Source: Rhizobium etli CFN 42 (GTDB taxonomy: Bacteria; Pseudomonadota; Alphaproteobacteria; Rhizobiales; Rhizobiaceae). Taken from it: a DNA stretch of 64,000 bases. A program made the translations under genes and the position numbers. Numbering within the stretch: position 1 is the first letter of the stretch; each line of letters opens with the position of its first letter. The notes beneath the pieces are model-generated. The model was not told the DNA's origin, searched no databases, and worked only from the letters and a program-made list of their open reading frames with translations. Below are positions 34,999-49,587 of the stretch, piece after piece. Location: assembly GCF_000092045.1 (NCBI RefSeq), contig NC_007766.1, positions 248,001 through 312,000 of the forward strand. The letters run 5' to 3'.

Positions 34999-36672
34999 TC
35001 ACGCTGCCGCGACCTTGTTCCTCAGCGCCTCGTCCATGGCCGCTTGGAGCTGCTCTTGCGTGAACGGCTTCGCCATCCTGAGCATCCGGCCGAGCCCCTG
35101 ATCCTCGGCAAGCTCGACATAGCCTGAGGCGAGGATCACGGGCAGGTTGGGGAAGGCTGAACGAAGGTGGCGCGCGAGCTCGGCGCCGGTCATGCCCGGC
35201 ATGGCATGATCGGTGATGACGAGATCACACTTCTGCCCGCCGGCGAGGAATTCCAGGGCCTGAGTAGCGGAAGCCGCCTCCCGCGGCAGGTGTCCGAGAT
35301 CCTCCAGCATTGCCACGGTCCCAGTCCTGACGAGGGCATCGTCGTCGACGACGAGGATGGCAAGCGATCGCGAGACCGATTTCAGGGGTTCCACGTCCGC
35401 AGGCACGACCGCCGGCTGCGCCTTGGCAATGCTCTGCGCGACCGGCAGCCAGAGGGAGACGGTCGTGCCCTTACCTCTCGTGCTCGAAATCTGGATCGAA
35501 CCGCCCGATTGCGCTGCCAGGCCGTGCACCATCGACAGGCCGAGCCCGGTGCCCTTGCCGATTCCCTTCGTGGTGAAGAATGGCTCGGCGGCGCGCAGAA
35601 CCGTCGCTTCGTCCATCCCTTCGCCGTCATCCGAGACCGATATCCTGATGTAATTCCCGCCTGCAAGACCGGCCGGCCGAACCTCTTCCGCCGCAGCCGC
35701 GACGGTCACTGCACCGCCGCTTTCGAGCGCATCCCGCGCATTGACGAAGAGGTTGAGGAGCGCCAGTTCCAGCTGATTGCTGTCCACCAGCAGTGGTTCC
35801 AGATCCGCTGGGATGCGCTTGCGGATCTCGACCCGCGGTCCGACCGCCTTGGCGAGCAGATCCTCGACGTTTTCGAACAGCCGGAGAAAGTCGACCGCCT
35901 GCGGCTTCAGCTCCTGTCGGCGAGCGAAGGCAAGCAGGCGCTGGGTGAGCGCCGTCCCGCGTTCGGCCGCCTGGATGGCGTTCGTCACCAGGCGTTCGCT
36001 TCGCTCATCCGCCGGAAGCCGCTTCTTTAGCAGACTGAGGCTGCCGAGCACCGCCATGAGAAGATTGTTGAAATCGTGCGCGACGCCGCCTGTCAGGTGG
36101 CCGATCGTATCGAGCTTCTGCGCCTCGAAGAGCTGCGCCAGCGCCTCCTCACGCTCGCGCGTCCTTTGGTCGATGCGGTGCTCGAGCTCCTCGTTCAGCT
36201 GGCGCAACTGCGCCGCCGACGCTTCGAGCTCGGCGGTGCGCTGGTGCACCCTCGCCTCCAGTTCGGCATTCAGACGTTCGAGTTCTCGCGTCTTCCTGTA
36301 GAGATCGGCAAAAACCCTGACTTTGGCCCTCAACACCTCAGGCACGATCGGGACGGAGACGTAGTCGACGGCGCCGACCGCATAGCCGCGCAGCCGGTCG
36401 GGTTCGGCCAGCATCACGGCGGAGACGAAAATGATCGGCGTGTTCTGATAGCGCGGGTGCTGCCGGATCATGCCGACGAGTTCGAAACCGTCCTGTTCCG
36501 GCATGCAGACGTCGACGAGGATCACGGCGATCTCGCTTCGCAGCAGATGTTCGAAAGCTTCGCGCGCCGATTGCGCCTTGATCAGGTTTTCCTCGAGCTC
36601 TTCGAGAATAACTTCGTAGCTCAGGAGCTTCGCGGGCTGGTCGTCGACGAGGAGGATGTTGACGGGGTTCAT
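34999..36672 (-). CDS. Hybrid histidine kinase with N- and C-terminal receiver domains
   Basis: A 557-aa cytoplasmic kinase. The N-terminal receiver (residues 3-120) has phospho-acceptor Asp in ILVDVCMPEQDGF. A coiled coil follows (about 125-195), then a HisKA domain with the H-box GGVAHDFNNLLMAVLG near 197. The ATPase domain (about 300-415) has N-box LALLNLFVNARDAL, DDGEGM and GKGTGLGLSMVHG. A second receiver (about 435-550) has Asp in VITDHAMPGMTG. There are no membrane segments. The start at 36672 is ten bases after the stop of the giant HAMP kinase, so they form one operon and probably one phosphorelay. The output is unknown, as no DNA-binding domain is encoded here. Confidence 0.92.
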   Translation of the reverse strand: MNPVNILLVDDQPAKLLSYEVILEELEENLIKAQSAREAFEHLLRSEIAVILVDVCMPEQDGFELVGMIRQHPRYQNTPIIFVSAVMLAEPDRLRGYAVGAVDYVSVPIVPEVLRAKVRVFADLYRKTRELERLNAELEARVHQRTAELEASAAQLRQLNEELEHRIDQRTREREEALAQLFEAQKLDTIGHLTGGVAHDFNNLLMAVLGSLSLLKKRLPADERSERLVTNAIQAAERGTALTQRLLAFARRQELKPQAVDFLRLFENVEDLLAKAVGPRVEIRKRIPADLEPLLVDSNQLELALLNLFVNARDALESGGAVTVAAAAEEVRPAGLAGGNYIRISVSDDGEGMDEATVLRAAEPFFTTKGIGKGTGLGLSMVHGLAAQSGGSIQISSTRGKGTTVSLWLPVAQSIAKAQPAVVPADVEPLKSVSRSLAILVVDDDALVRTGTVAMLEDLGHLPREAASATQALEFLAGGQKCDLVITDHAMPGMTGAELARHLRSAFPNLPVILASGYVELAEDQGLGRMLRMAKPFTQEQLQAAMDEALRNKVAAA

Positions 36673-36682
36673 GGCCGGATCC

Positions 36683-42982
<6,300 letters not shown>

Positions 42983-43101
42983 GGAATCCCCCCTGTTCGA
43001 ACGAGAGTAATTAGTGCACGACTGGAAAAAGTGTATGGGTGTGCCGCTGGGTTGCAGCGCCGGTCTCGACCCACGTCGAGCCAGCAAACTTTGCCTGCGC
43101 T

Positions 43102-43127
43102 GGAACAGTTTCCGGCCGGCCGTCGTT
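43102..43127 (+). promoter_or_regulatory. EcfG-type general stress promoter upstream of the 150-aa gene
   Basis: GGAAC at 43102-43106 and CGTT at 43124-43127 are 17 bases apart, a full match to the general stress pattern. The predicted leader to the ATG at 43151 is about 17 bases and includes AAGGAG. Confidence 0.72.
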
Positions 43128-43150
43128 TCCGTCCTGACAAGGAGAGCGAC

Positions 43151-43603
43151 ATGTCGAACGTCTCAAGAACAGGCAAAGACGAGATCAACAACGCGACCAG
43201 CGCCACCACCTTCGGAAGATCGGTCGAGAGCCAGGCGCAGATGCAGGATGCTGCAGCGGAGGCGGCGCCGGAAGCCGGCGGAGAAATGCTCAACATCTAT
43301 CGGCTGGAGCCGATTGCCAAAATCGACGATCCGAGATGGGGTAATGCCCCGAACCACGGCACCGTCGTGGTTGCCGCCTTGACGCCGGGCGACGCCAGGA
43401 TCGTCGCCGCCGCACGCGAACTCGATTTCATGGAGGTGGACGCGGCACCGGCCGAAGACGTCACGACGGCAAATGCCAGCGCCTTCCGCGACGATAAGCT
43501 CTATACTGTGATCGAGATCGACCGGAATAGGCGCGATCTCAAGCGCGGCATTCTTGACGGAACTGTATCAGTCGACACAATTCGGCCGGTCGAGCCGGAC
43601 TAG
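43151..43603 (+). CDS. Hypothetical protein (150 aa), stress-promoter linked
   Basis: Unrecognised. The first 45 residues are polar and probably disordered (Asn/Thr/Ala/Glu rich), followed by a compact alpha/beta part with [37 protein letters not shown] and [20 protein letters not shown]. There is no signal or membrane segment. AAGGAGAGCGAC precedes the ATG at 43151. It is divergent from the giant kinase with 168 bp between them, and carries a full-consensus stress promoter. Confidence 0.68.
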   Translation: MSNVSRTGKDEINNATSATTFGRSVESQAQMQDAAAEAAPEAGGEMLNIYRLEPIAKIDDPRWGNAPNHGTVVVAALTPGDARIVAAARELDFMEVDAAPAEDVTTANASAFRDDKLYTVIEIDRNRRDLKRGILDGTVSVDTIRPVEPD

Positions 43604-43631
43604 GCATCCTTTCCTACCATTGGGGGTTCTC

Positions 43632-43913
43632 ATGAATACTGCCAATCTGCAGCTCAAAGGCTTGATCATGGCGATGGCCTCGATTTGCGACGCAATCGTC
43701 GAGAAGGAATTGCTCACACGCGGGGAAATCGATGCCGCGCTCGCGAAGGCTCAAAAGGCGATCCAGGAAGATGACGACCATGAGTTGTCCGGCGCCAACC
43801 TCGCGGCGATCCTGTTTCCGATTCGCGTGCTGCAGCTTGCCGGCGAAGCCGGCAGGAAGGGCGAAGGGGCGACATTTTCGGACTATGCCAAGCTCGTTGG
43901 AAAGCTGAGCTAA
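43632..43913 (+). CDS. Hypothetical protein (93 aa)
   Basis: Unrecognised. A helical, acidic protein (LIMAMASICDAIVEKELLTRGEIDAALAKAQKA, in parts) with a short hydrophobic face near LAAILFPIRVLQLAGE. A GGGGG stretch precedes the ATG at 43632. It lies 28 bases downstream of the 150-aa gene and two bases upstream of the hydrolase start, so it is probably cotranscribed with both. Confidence 0.6.
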   Translation: MNTANLQLKGLIMAMASICDAIVEKELLTRGEIDAALAKAQKAIQEDDDHELSGANLAAILFPIRVLQLAGEAGRKGEGATFSDYAKLVGKLS

Positions 43914-43915
43914 GC

Positions 43916-44779
43916 GTGTTTGAAGGCTTTTCTCTCGAGGCGGTCGATGTCGGGCCGGGATCGCTTCGCGTCCGCCGCGGCGGCTCAGGACCCGCCGTTC
44001 TTCTGCTTCACGGCCACCCCAGGACACATATGACCTGGGGCAAGGTGGCGGACCTGCTTTCACCCGATCACACGGTCGTCTGCCCCGATCTCCCCGGCTT
44101 CGGCCGCTCCTATCAGCCCGGCGATGCTTCCGACAGCAGAAATTCTTCCAAGCGAGCTAAGGCCGAAGCGCACATCGAGCTGATGCGGCGACTGGGTCAC
44201 GAGAACTTCGCGGTGGTCGGCCATGACCGCGGGAGCCTCACTGCCTTCCGCATGGCAATGGACCATCCAGATCGCGTAAGGAAACTCGTCATTGTCGACG
44301 CCATTCCCGTCATCGAACATCTCGAACGTGCCGACTGGAAATTTGCGCGGGACTGGTACCACTGGTTCTTCTTCGCCCAGAAGGAAAGACCGGAGCGGGC
44401 GATCTCCGCCGATCCCCTCGCGTGGTACGACAAACTTTCGCCCGCGCTAATGGGCCCCCAAGCCTATGAAGATCTCATCGACGTCATCCACGATCCTCAC
44501 GTCATCCACGGGATGATCGAGGATTACCGCGCCAGCCTCAGCATCGACCATCTGCACGACGGTGATGACCGCGCCGCCGGCCGCAAAATAATCTGCCCGA
44601 TGCTCTGCCTCTGGTCGCTGCGCGACGATATGGAGCAGATCTATGGCGATCCAGTCGCGATCTGGCGCAACTGGGCTAGGGACGTGCGCGGCTTCGGCAT
44701 AGACAGTGGACACCATGTGGCCGAGGAGAATCCGGCAGCACTCTCGCAGGCCATCCGGGAGTTTCTCGAAAACGGATAG
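43916..44779 (+). CDS. Alpha/beta hydrolase, haloacetate dehalogenase/epoxide hydrolase-like
   Basis: A 287-aa alpha/beta hydrolase with the oxyanion motif HGHPRTHMTW, nucleophile Asp104 in VGHDRGSLTAFRMAMDHP, and the C-terminal catalytic His in DSGHHVAEENP (His266/267). An Asp nucleophile, rather than Ser, and the HGHPRTH and GHDRG wording match haloacetate dehalogenases and epoxide hydrolases. The actual substrate is not known. It starts with GTG at 43916, two bases after the preceding stop. A strong ribosome site is missing, suggesting translational coupling. Confidence 0.82.
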   Translation: MFEGFSLEAVDVGPGSLRVRRGGSGPAVLLLHGHPRTHMTWGKVADLLSPDHTVVCPDLPGFGRSYQPGDASDSRNSSKRAKAEAHIELMRRLGHENFAVVGHDRGSLTAFRMAMDHPDRVRKLVIVDAIPVIEHLERADWKFARDWYHWFFFAQKERPERAISADPLAWYDKLSPALMGPQAYEDLIDVIHDPHVIHGMIEDYRASLSIDHLHDGDDRAAGRKIICPMLCLWSLRDDMEQIYGDPVAIWRNWARDVRGFGIDSGHHVAEENPAALSQAIREFLENG

Positions 44780-44878
44780 GGTGAAGGCCCAAAGCGCTCT
44801 CCATCCCGCTAGGAATGTCCCGTTCTGACGATTTCTGCGATAAGTTGATAAATTTGGTCTTGTTTCCGAGGCGCTCCT

Positions 44879-45949
44879 ATGGCTATAGGGCGACCGCAGA
44901 TACTTACGCACCGGGATATTTACGTGACCAGCTTCAAATCACTTCTTGCCGCATTTGGCCTCTCCGCCCTGATCGGTCTTGCCGCACCCCCATCTTACGC
45001 GGGGTCGACGGCCTACCCATTGACCTTCGAGAACTGCGGCACACAGGTCACGTTCAAGAAGGCGCCCGAGCGGGCGATCGGGCTCGGCCAGAACAGTGCG
45101 GAAATCCTGCTGCTGCTCGGCCTTCAGGACAAGATGGTCGGCACCGCCTTTTGGCCGAGCAAGGTGCTGCCGCAGCTCGCCGAGGCCAATGCCAAGGTCA
45201 AGCTCCTGACCGTGGAGATGCCGACCTTCGAATCCATGCTCGCCGAAAATCCCGATTTCGTGGCCGTCGCCCTGCCAAGCCTGGTCGGCCCGAACAGCAA
45301 GATCGCCAAGCGCGAGGATTTCGATAAGGTCGGTGTTTCAACCTATCTCTCGCCCAGCACCTGCCTCAGCACCAAGAATGTCAAGGACCAGTACGGCAGC
45401 CGCGGCGAGCTGTGGAACATGGATCTCCTTTACAAGGAGATCGACGAACTCTCTCAGATTTTCGACGTCGCCGATCGCGGCCAGGCGCTGATCGCCGATT
45501 TCAAGGCACGGGAAGCCAAGCTTCGCGGGAGTGTTGCCAAGGACGGCCAAAACCTGTCCTACGTCTTCTGGTTCTCCAGCCCCAGCCCGTCGGCCGATGC
45601 CTATGTCGGCGGCAAGAACAGCGCCTCCGGCTTCATCGCCGATCTGCTCGGCGGCCACAATGCGATCACCGCTGACGCCGAATGGCCGACTGTCGGTTGG
45701 GAAGGCATCATCGCCGCCAATCCCGATGTCATCGTCGTCGCCAGCCTCGATCGCAATCGCTGGGAGCTCGACAAGCCTGAGGCCAAGATCAACTTCCTGA
45801 ACACCGACCCGGCCGTCAGTCAGATCCCGGCCGTCAAGAACAAGGCGCTCGTCGTGATGGACGGCCAGGCGATGAACCCGACCATCCGCACGATCTACGG
45901 CGCCGAGCAGGTTGCCGAGCAGCTGAAGGCGCTTGGTCTCCTGAAGTGA
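44879..45949 (+). CDS. Iron-complex-type ABC transporter substrate-binding protein
   Basis: A 356-aa periplasmic receptor of the FepB/FecB/BtuF cluster. The signal region is SLLAAFGLSALIGLAAPPSYA; the mature start YPLTFENCGTQVTFKKAPERAIGLGQN is the family hallmark. Later come FESMLAENPDFVAVALPS and GWEGIIAANPDVIVV. I list the ATG at 44879 (GAGGCG upstream), but a GTG at 44924 would give a more usual signal peptide length. Its stop overlaps the permease start (GTGA). The ligand could be a ferric siderophore, haem or a cobalamin-type compound. No TonB receptor is present here. Confidence 0.85.
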   Translation: MAIGRPQILTHRDIYVTSFKSLLAAFGLSALIGLAAPPSYAGSTAYPLTFENCGTQVTFKKAPERAIGLGQNSAEILLLLGLQDKMVGTAFWPSKVLPQLAEANAKVKLLTVEMPTFESMLAENPDFVAVALPSLVGPNSKIAKREDFDKVGVSTYLSPSTCLSTKNVKDQYGSRGELWNMDLLYKEIDELSQIFDVADRGQALIADFKAREAKLRGSVAKDGQNLSYVFWFSSPSPSADAYVGGKNSASGFIADLLGGHNAITADAEWPTVGWEGIIAANPDVIVVASLDRNRWELDKPEAKINFLNTDPAVSQIPAVKNKALVVMDGQAMNPTIRTIYGAEQVAEQLKALGLLK

Positions 45950-46986
45950 CGGAAGCGGGCCGCCTCTTCCGGCAAGTGGGAGCGGTCACGGCACTGCTCC
46001 TGGCTTCCCTCTGCCTCATCGCGGTCGTCGTCGGCGTCAGCGTCGGCATCGGCGACCTGCCGATCCCGCTTGCGACCACCTTCTCGGCCGTCACCAACCG
46101 GCTCGGATGGACCGCGGTCGAGCTGAACCGCATCCATGAGACTGTCATCTGGGATTATCGGCTCAGCCGCGCGCTCGTCGCCGCCTTCTGCGGCGCGGGC
46201 CTGGCGCTCTCAGGCGCCATCATGCAGTCGTTGCTGCGCAACCCGCTTGCCGAACCCTATGTTCTCGGCATTTCCGCAGGCGCATCCACCGGCGCCGTCG
46301 CGATCGTCATCCTAGGGGTCGGCGCAGGTGCCGTATCGCTTTCGGCCGGGGCTTTCGCCGGCGCCTTCGCAGCCTTCTTCTTCGTGGCGCTGCTATCGAA
46401 CGGCACGCGCGGCGGCGCGGATCGCACCATCCTCGCCGGTGTCGCTGCATCGCAGCTCTTCAACGCCTCGACCTCCTATATCGTCACCACCTCTGCCAAT
46501 GCGCAGCAGGCACGCGACGTGATGTTCTGGCTGCTCGGCAGCTTCAGCGGCGTGCGCTGGCCGGAATTCGCGCTGGTCTCGGTCGTCGTCAGCTTCGGCC
46601 TTGCCGCCTGTCTGCTCTACGCCCGCGTGCTCGACGCCTTCGCTTTCGGCGACGAGGCGGCATCCTCGCTCGGCGTCAATGTCAGCCGCGCCAGAATGGC
46701 GCTCTTCGCGCTGACCGCGATGATGACAGCCACCATCGTCAGCATGGTGGGCTCGATCGGTTTCGTCGGCCTCGTCGTGCCGCATGTCGCCCGCTTCGTC
46801 GTCGGGCCGCTCCATATCCGCCTGCTGCCGGCCTGCGCCATCGCGGGAGCGATCTTCATGGTGCTCGCCGACATCGCCGCGCGCGCCCTCATTCCCAACC
46901 AGATCCTGCCGATCGGCGTGGTCACGGCGCTGGTCGGCGTTCCCTTCTTCTCGATCATCCTCTACCGGTTCCAGCGCGCGTCATGA
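45946..46986 (+). CDS. FecCD-type ABC transporter permease
   Basis: A 346-aa permease with about nine membrane segments. Family features are YRLSRALVAAFCGAGLALSGAIMQSLLRNPLAEPYVLGISAGAS in the first half and VGSIGFVGLVVPHVARFVVG in the second. The GTG start lies inside the receptor's stop (GTGA) and the stop overlaps the ATPase start (ATGA). Only one permease gene is present, so the channel is a homodimer like BtuC. Confidence 0.92.
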   Translation: MTEAGRLFRQVGAVTALLLASLCLIAVVVGVSVGIGDLPIPLATTFSAVTNRLGWTAVELNRIHETVIWDYRLSRALVAAFCGAGLALSGAIMQSLLRNPLAEPYVLGISAGASTGAVAIVILGVGAGAVSLSAGAFAGAFAAFFFVALLSNGTRGGADRTILAGVAASQLFNASTSYIVTTSANAQQARDVMFWLLGSFSGVRWPEFALVSVVVSFGLAACLLYARVLDAFAFGDEAASSLGVNVSRARMALFALTAMMTATIVSMVGSIGFVGLVVPHVARFVVGPLHIRLLPACAIAGAIFMVLADIAARALIPNQILPIGVVTALVGVPFFSIILYRFQRAS

Positions 46987-47744
46987 GCATCAAGGCGGAC
47001 AACCTCACCTGGAAAATTGGCAGGAAGACCATTCTGGACGGCGTTTCGATGGAGGCGCCGCCCGGCCGGATGCTCGGCCTGCTCGGGCCGAACGGCTCCG
47101 GCAAGACCTCGCTGCTGCGGCTTCTCGCTGGGCTCAAGCGGCCGCATTCCGGCCGCGTCACGCTCGACCGCAGCGATATCGGCAAGATCAGCCGCCGCTC
47201 GATCGCCCGGCGCATCGCATTCGTCGAGCAGCACGCGACGACAAACGCCAATCTGAAGGTCCTCGACGTCGTCAAGCTCGGAAGATTTCCGCACCGCTCG
47301 ATGTTTTCGGGCTGGACCAAGGCTGACGAAGAGGCGGTCGAGGCGGCGCTCGCGCGCGCCGGCATGGCGGAAAAGCGCGACGAGCGCTGGCAGAGCCTGT
47401 CGGGCGGCGAAAAGCAACGCACTCATATCGCCAGGGCGCTTGCCCAGTCGCCGCAGGAGCTGATCCTCGACGAACCGACAAATCATCTCGACATCCAGCA
47501 CCAGATCGGCCTGATGCGGCTCGTCTCCGGCCTGCCGATCACCAGCATCGTCGCGCTGCACGATCTCAACCATGCCGCCATGTTCTGCGATCAACTCATC
47601 ATTATGCAGCAGGGCAGGGTCGTTGCCTCCGGCGCGCCTGAGGAGGTGTTGAGCGAGACGCTGCTGCGCGAGGTCTTTTCGGTCGAGGCCCGCATCGAAG
47701 CCTCCCCCTATCATTCGCGCCCGCATATCCATTATATCAAGTGA
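46983..47744 (+). CDS. Iron-complex-type ABC transporter ATP-binding protein
   Basis: A 253-aa FepC/BtuD-like ATPase with Walker A GPNGSGKTS near residue 38, signature LSGGEKQRTHIARAL, Walker B LILDEPTNHLD and switch ALHDLNHA. Three genes (44879-47744) make a complete, overlapping receptor-permease-ATPase unit. It ends facing the convergent Lrp gene, 18 bp away. Confidence 0.92.
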   Translation: MSIKADNLTWKIGRKTILDGVSMEAPPGRMLGLLGPNGSGKTSLLRLLAGLKRPHSGRVTLDRSDIGKISRRSIARRIAFVEQHATTNANLKVLDVVKLGRFPHRSMFSGWTKADEEAVEAALARAGMAEKRDERWQSLSGGEKQRTHIARALAQSPQELILDEPTNHLDIQHQIGLMRLVSGLPITSIVALHDLNHAAMFCDQLIIMQQGRVVASGAPEEVLSETLLREVFSVEARIEASPYHSRPHIHYIK

Positions 47745-47762
47745 GAGCGACTGGAGCTGCCC

Positions 47763-48236
47763 TCAGGTCACGATCTGCAGCGGCAAAGCGGTCGTCTTTT
47801 TGATCGTCTTGAGGACGATGCTCGATTTGACCGATGCCAGATTGTCGGTGACCCGGATCATTCTTTCGAGAAACTGGCTAAGATGGTCGAGGTCGCGCGT
47901 CATGACCTTCATCAGAAAGTCGGCGTCACCCGTCTGCGAATAACATTCCAGGATCTCGGGCGCGGTCTCGATGAAACGATGGAGCCTCTCGTTTCCGCCT
48001 TCCGTGTGCGCGCGCAGGCTGACAAGCGTATGGGCAACGACGGTGAAGCCCAGCTTCACCGGATTGAGGATGGCGACGACGCTCTGAATATATTGCTCGT
48101 TGCGCAGCCTTTCCAAACGGCGGGCGCATTGAGTCGCCGAGAGATTGACCTTCCGAGAGAGTTCGCCCTGCGTCAGCTCGCTGTTCCGCTGGAGAGCGGC
48201 GAGCAGTTTGATATCAAATGGGTCAAGCATGATCAT
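47763..48236 (-). CDS. Lrp/AsnC family transcriptional regulator
   Basis: A 157-aa regulator with an N-terminal helix-turn-helix (LDPFDIKLLAALQRNSELTQGELSRKVNLSATQCARRLERL, in parts, residues 4-45) and a C-terminal RAM ligand-binding domain (about 65-150, with CYSQTGDADFLMKV). ATGs at 48236 and 48230 are both possible. It is divergent from the aminotransferase gene, so it probably activates or represses that operon in response to an amino acid. The 147-bp gap holds the control sites, with TTATACCGATATAACG at about 48263-48278 as a partly symmetric candidate. Confidence 0.92.
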   Translation of the reverse strand: MIMLDPFDIKLLAALQRNSELTQGELSRKVNLSATQCARRLERLRNEQYIQSVVAILNPVKLGFTVVAHTLVSLRAHTEGGNERLHRFIETAPEILECYSQTGDADFLMKVMTRDLDHLSQFLERMIRVTDNLASVKSSIVLKTIKKTTALPLQIVT

Positions 48237-48383
48237 CGGCCCCGAATGAGGTGAGTTTCTGCACGTTATACCGATATAACGCAGATTATCTGCACAATTA
48301 CGTCAAAGCAGGAGGATAATCGCAGAAATTCGTCGCGATAGCTCCGTTAATCTTCGGCAACTGACATGGAACTGGAGGTGACA

Positions 48384-49562
48384 GTGTTTGACCAACTGAA
48401 CAGCCGGCCGGCCGATAGCCTGCTCGCACTCATCAAGGCCTTCCAGGCCGACGATCGTCCCGGAAAGATCGACCTCGGCGTCGGGGTCTATCGCGACGCC
48501 ATGGGACGCACGCCCGTTATGCGGGCCGTCAAGGCGGCGGAGCAGTTTCTCCTGGAGACGCAGGACAGCAAGAAATATCTCGGCCCCGAGGGTGATCTGC
48601 AATTCGTGCGCCTGCTTGAGCCGATCATCTTCGGCAACTCGCCGAAATTCGCCCAACGGCTCGCCGGCATTCAAACGCCGGGCGGCAGCGGCGCGCTCCG
48701 TCTCGGCGCGGAACTCATCCAAACGGCAAACCCCTCGGCAAAGGTTCTCTTGGGAACGCCGAGCTGGCCTAATCATAAGCCGATCTTCGCTTCGGCACGC
48801 TTGGACGTAAAGGAATATGCCTTCGTCGACCTGACGTCACAGCAGGTGACGTTCGAAAGCGTCGTCTCCGCTTTGTCATCCGCCAGGGAAGGCGACGTCG
48901 TGCTGCTTCATTGTTGCTGCCATAATCCCACGGGTATCGATTTCACCATGGAGCAATGGCGAGAGATTGCCGATCTCCTCGTTGCGCACAGGCTCGTGCC
49001 CTTCATCGATCTTGCCTATCAGGGGCTCGGCGACGGCCTCGAACAGGATGCCGCCCCGACGCGCATGATTCTCGATGCGGTCGAGGAAGCGCTGATCGCC
49101 TATTCCTGCGACAAGAACTTCGGCCTCTATCGCGAACGCGTCGGCGCGCTTTATGTCGTGGCGCGCAATGCCGATGACGTCAGAAAGGCAGAAAGCAACA
49201 TGGCGGGGCTTGCCCGCGTGAACTGGTCCATGCCGCCGGACCATGGTGCCGCAATCGTCAAGACCATTCTTGAAAGCCCGGAAATGACAGCGATATGGCG
49301 TACGGAACTCGAAGAGATGTGCCGGCGCATCAATGGCAATCGCGCGGCGCTGGCCGCTGCCTCTCCGGAGCTGGCCTTCGTCAGCCGGCAACGTGGGCTG
49401 TTCTCCAATCTCTCCATGCGCAAGGAAACGGCGGTCGCGCTTAGGGCAAACCACGGCATCTACATGGCGGATTCCGGGCGCATGAATCTCGCCGGCATGC
49501 AGCCCGCCGATGCCGGCGCCATCGTCGCGGCGCTCCGGGCCGAAGGCTGCCTGAAATCATAA
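48384..49562 (+). CDS. Class I aminotransferase, aromatic/aspartate type (TyrB/AspC-like)
   Basis: A 392-aa PLP enzyme of the aspartate/tyrosine aminotransferase subgroup: DLGVGVYRD at the start, the HNPTGIDFT motif, the Tyr in DLAYQGLGDGL, and Lys244 in CDKNFGLYRERVG as the PLP lysine. The usual SFSKNFGLY is changed to YSCDKNFGLY. The GTG at 48384 is chosen because GGAGG stands five bases upstream and homologues begin MFD; the ATG at 48366 has no ribosome site. It is probably in an operon with the ThDP enzyme 25 bases downstream and regulated by the divergent Lrp protein. Confidence 0.9.
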   Translation: MFDQLNSRPADSLLALIKAFQADDRPGKIDLGVGVYRDAMGRTPVMRAVKAAEQFLLETQDSKKYLGPEGDLQFVRLLEPIIFGNSPKFAQRLAGIQTPGGSGALRLGAELIQTANPSAKVLLGTPSWPNHKPIFASARLDVKEYAFVDLTSQQVTFESVVSALSSAREGDVVLLHCCCHNPTGIDFTMEQWREIADLLVAHRLVPFIDLAYQGLGDGLEQDAAPTRMILDAVEEALIAYSCDKNFGLYRERVGALYVVARNADDVRKAESNMAGLARVNWSMPPDHGAAIVKTILESPEMTAIWRTELEEMCRRINGNRAALAAASPELAFVSRQRGLFSNLSMRKETAVALRANHGIYMADSGRMNLAGMQPADAGAIVAALRAEGCLKS

Positions 49563-49587
49563 CCGAATGCACCGTTGGAGCCTCCGA

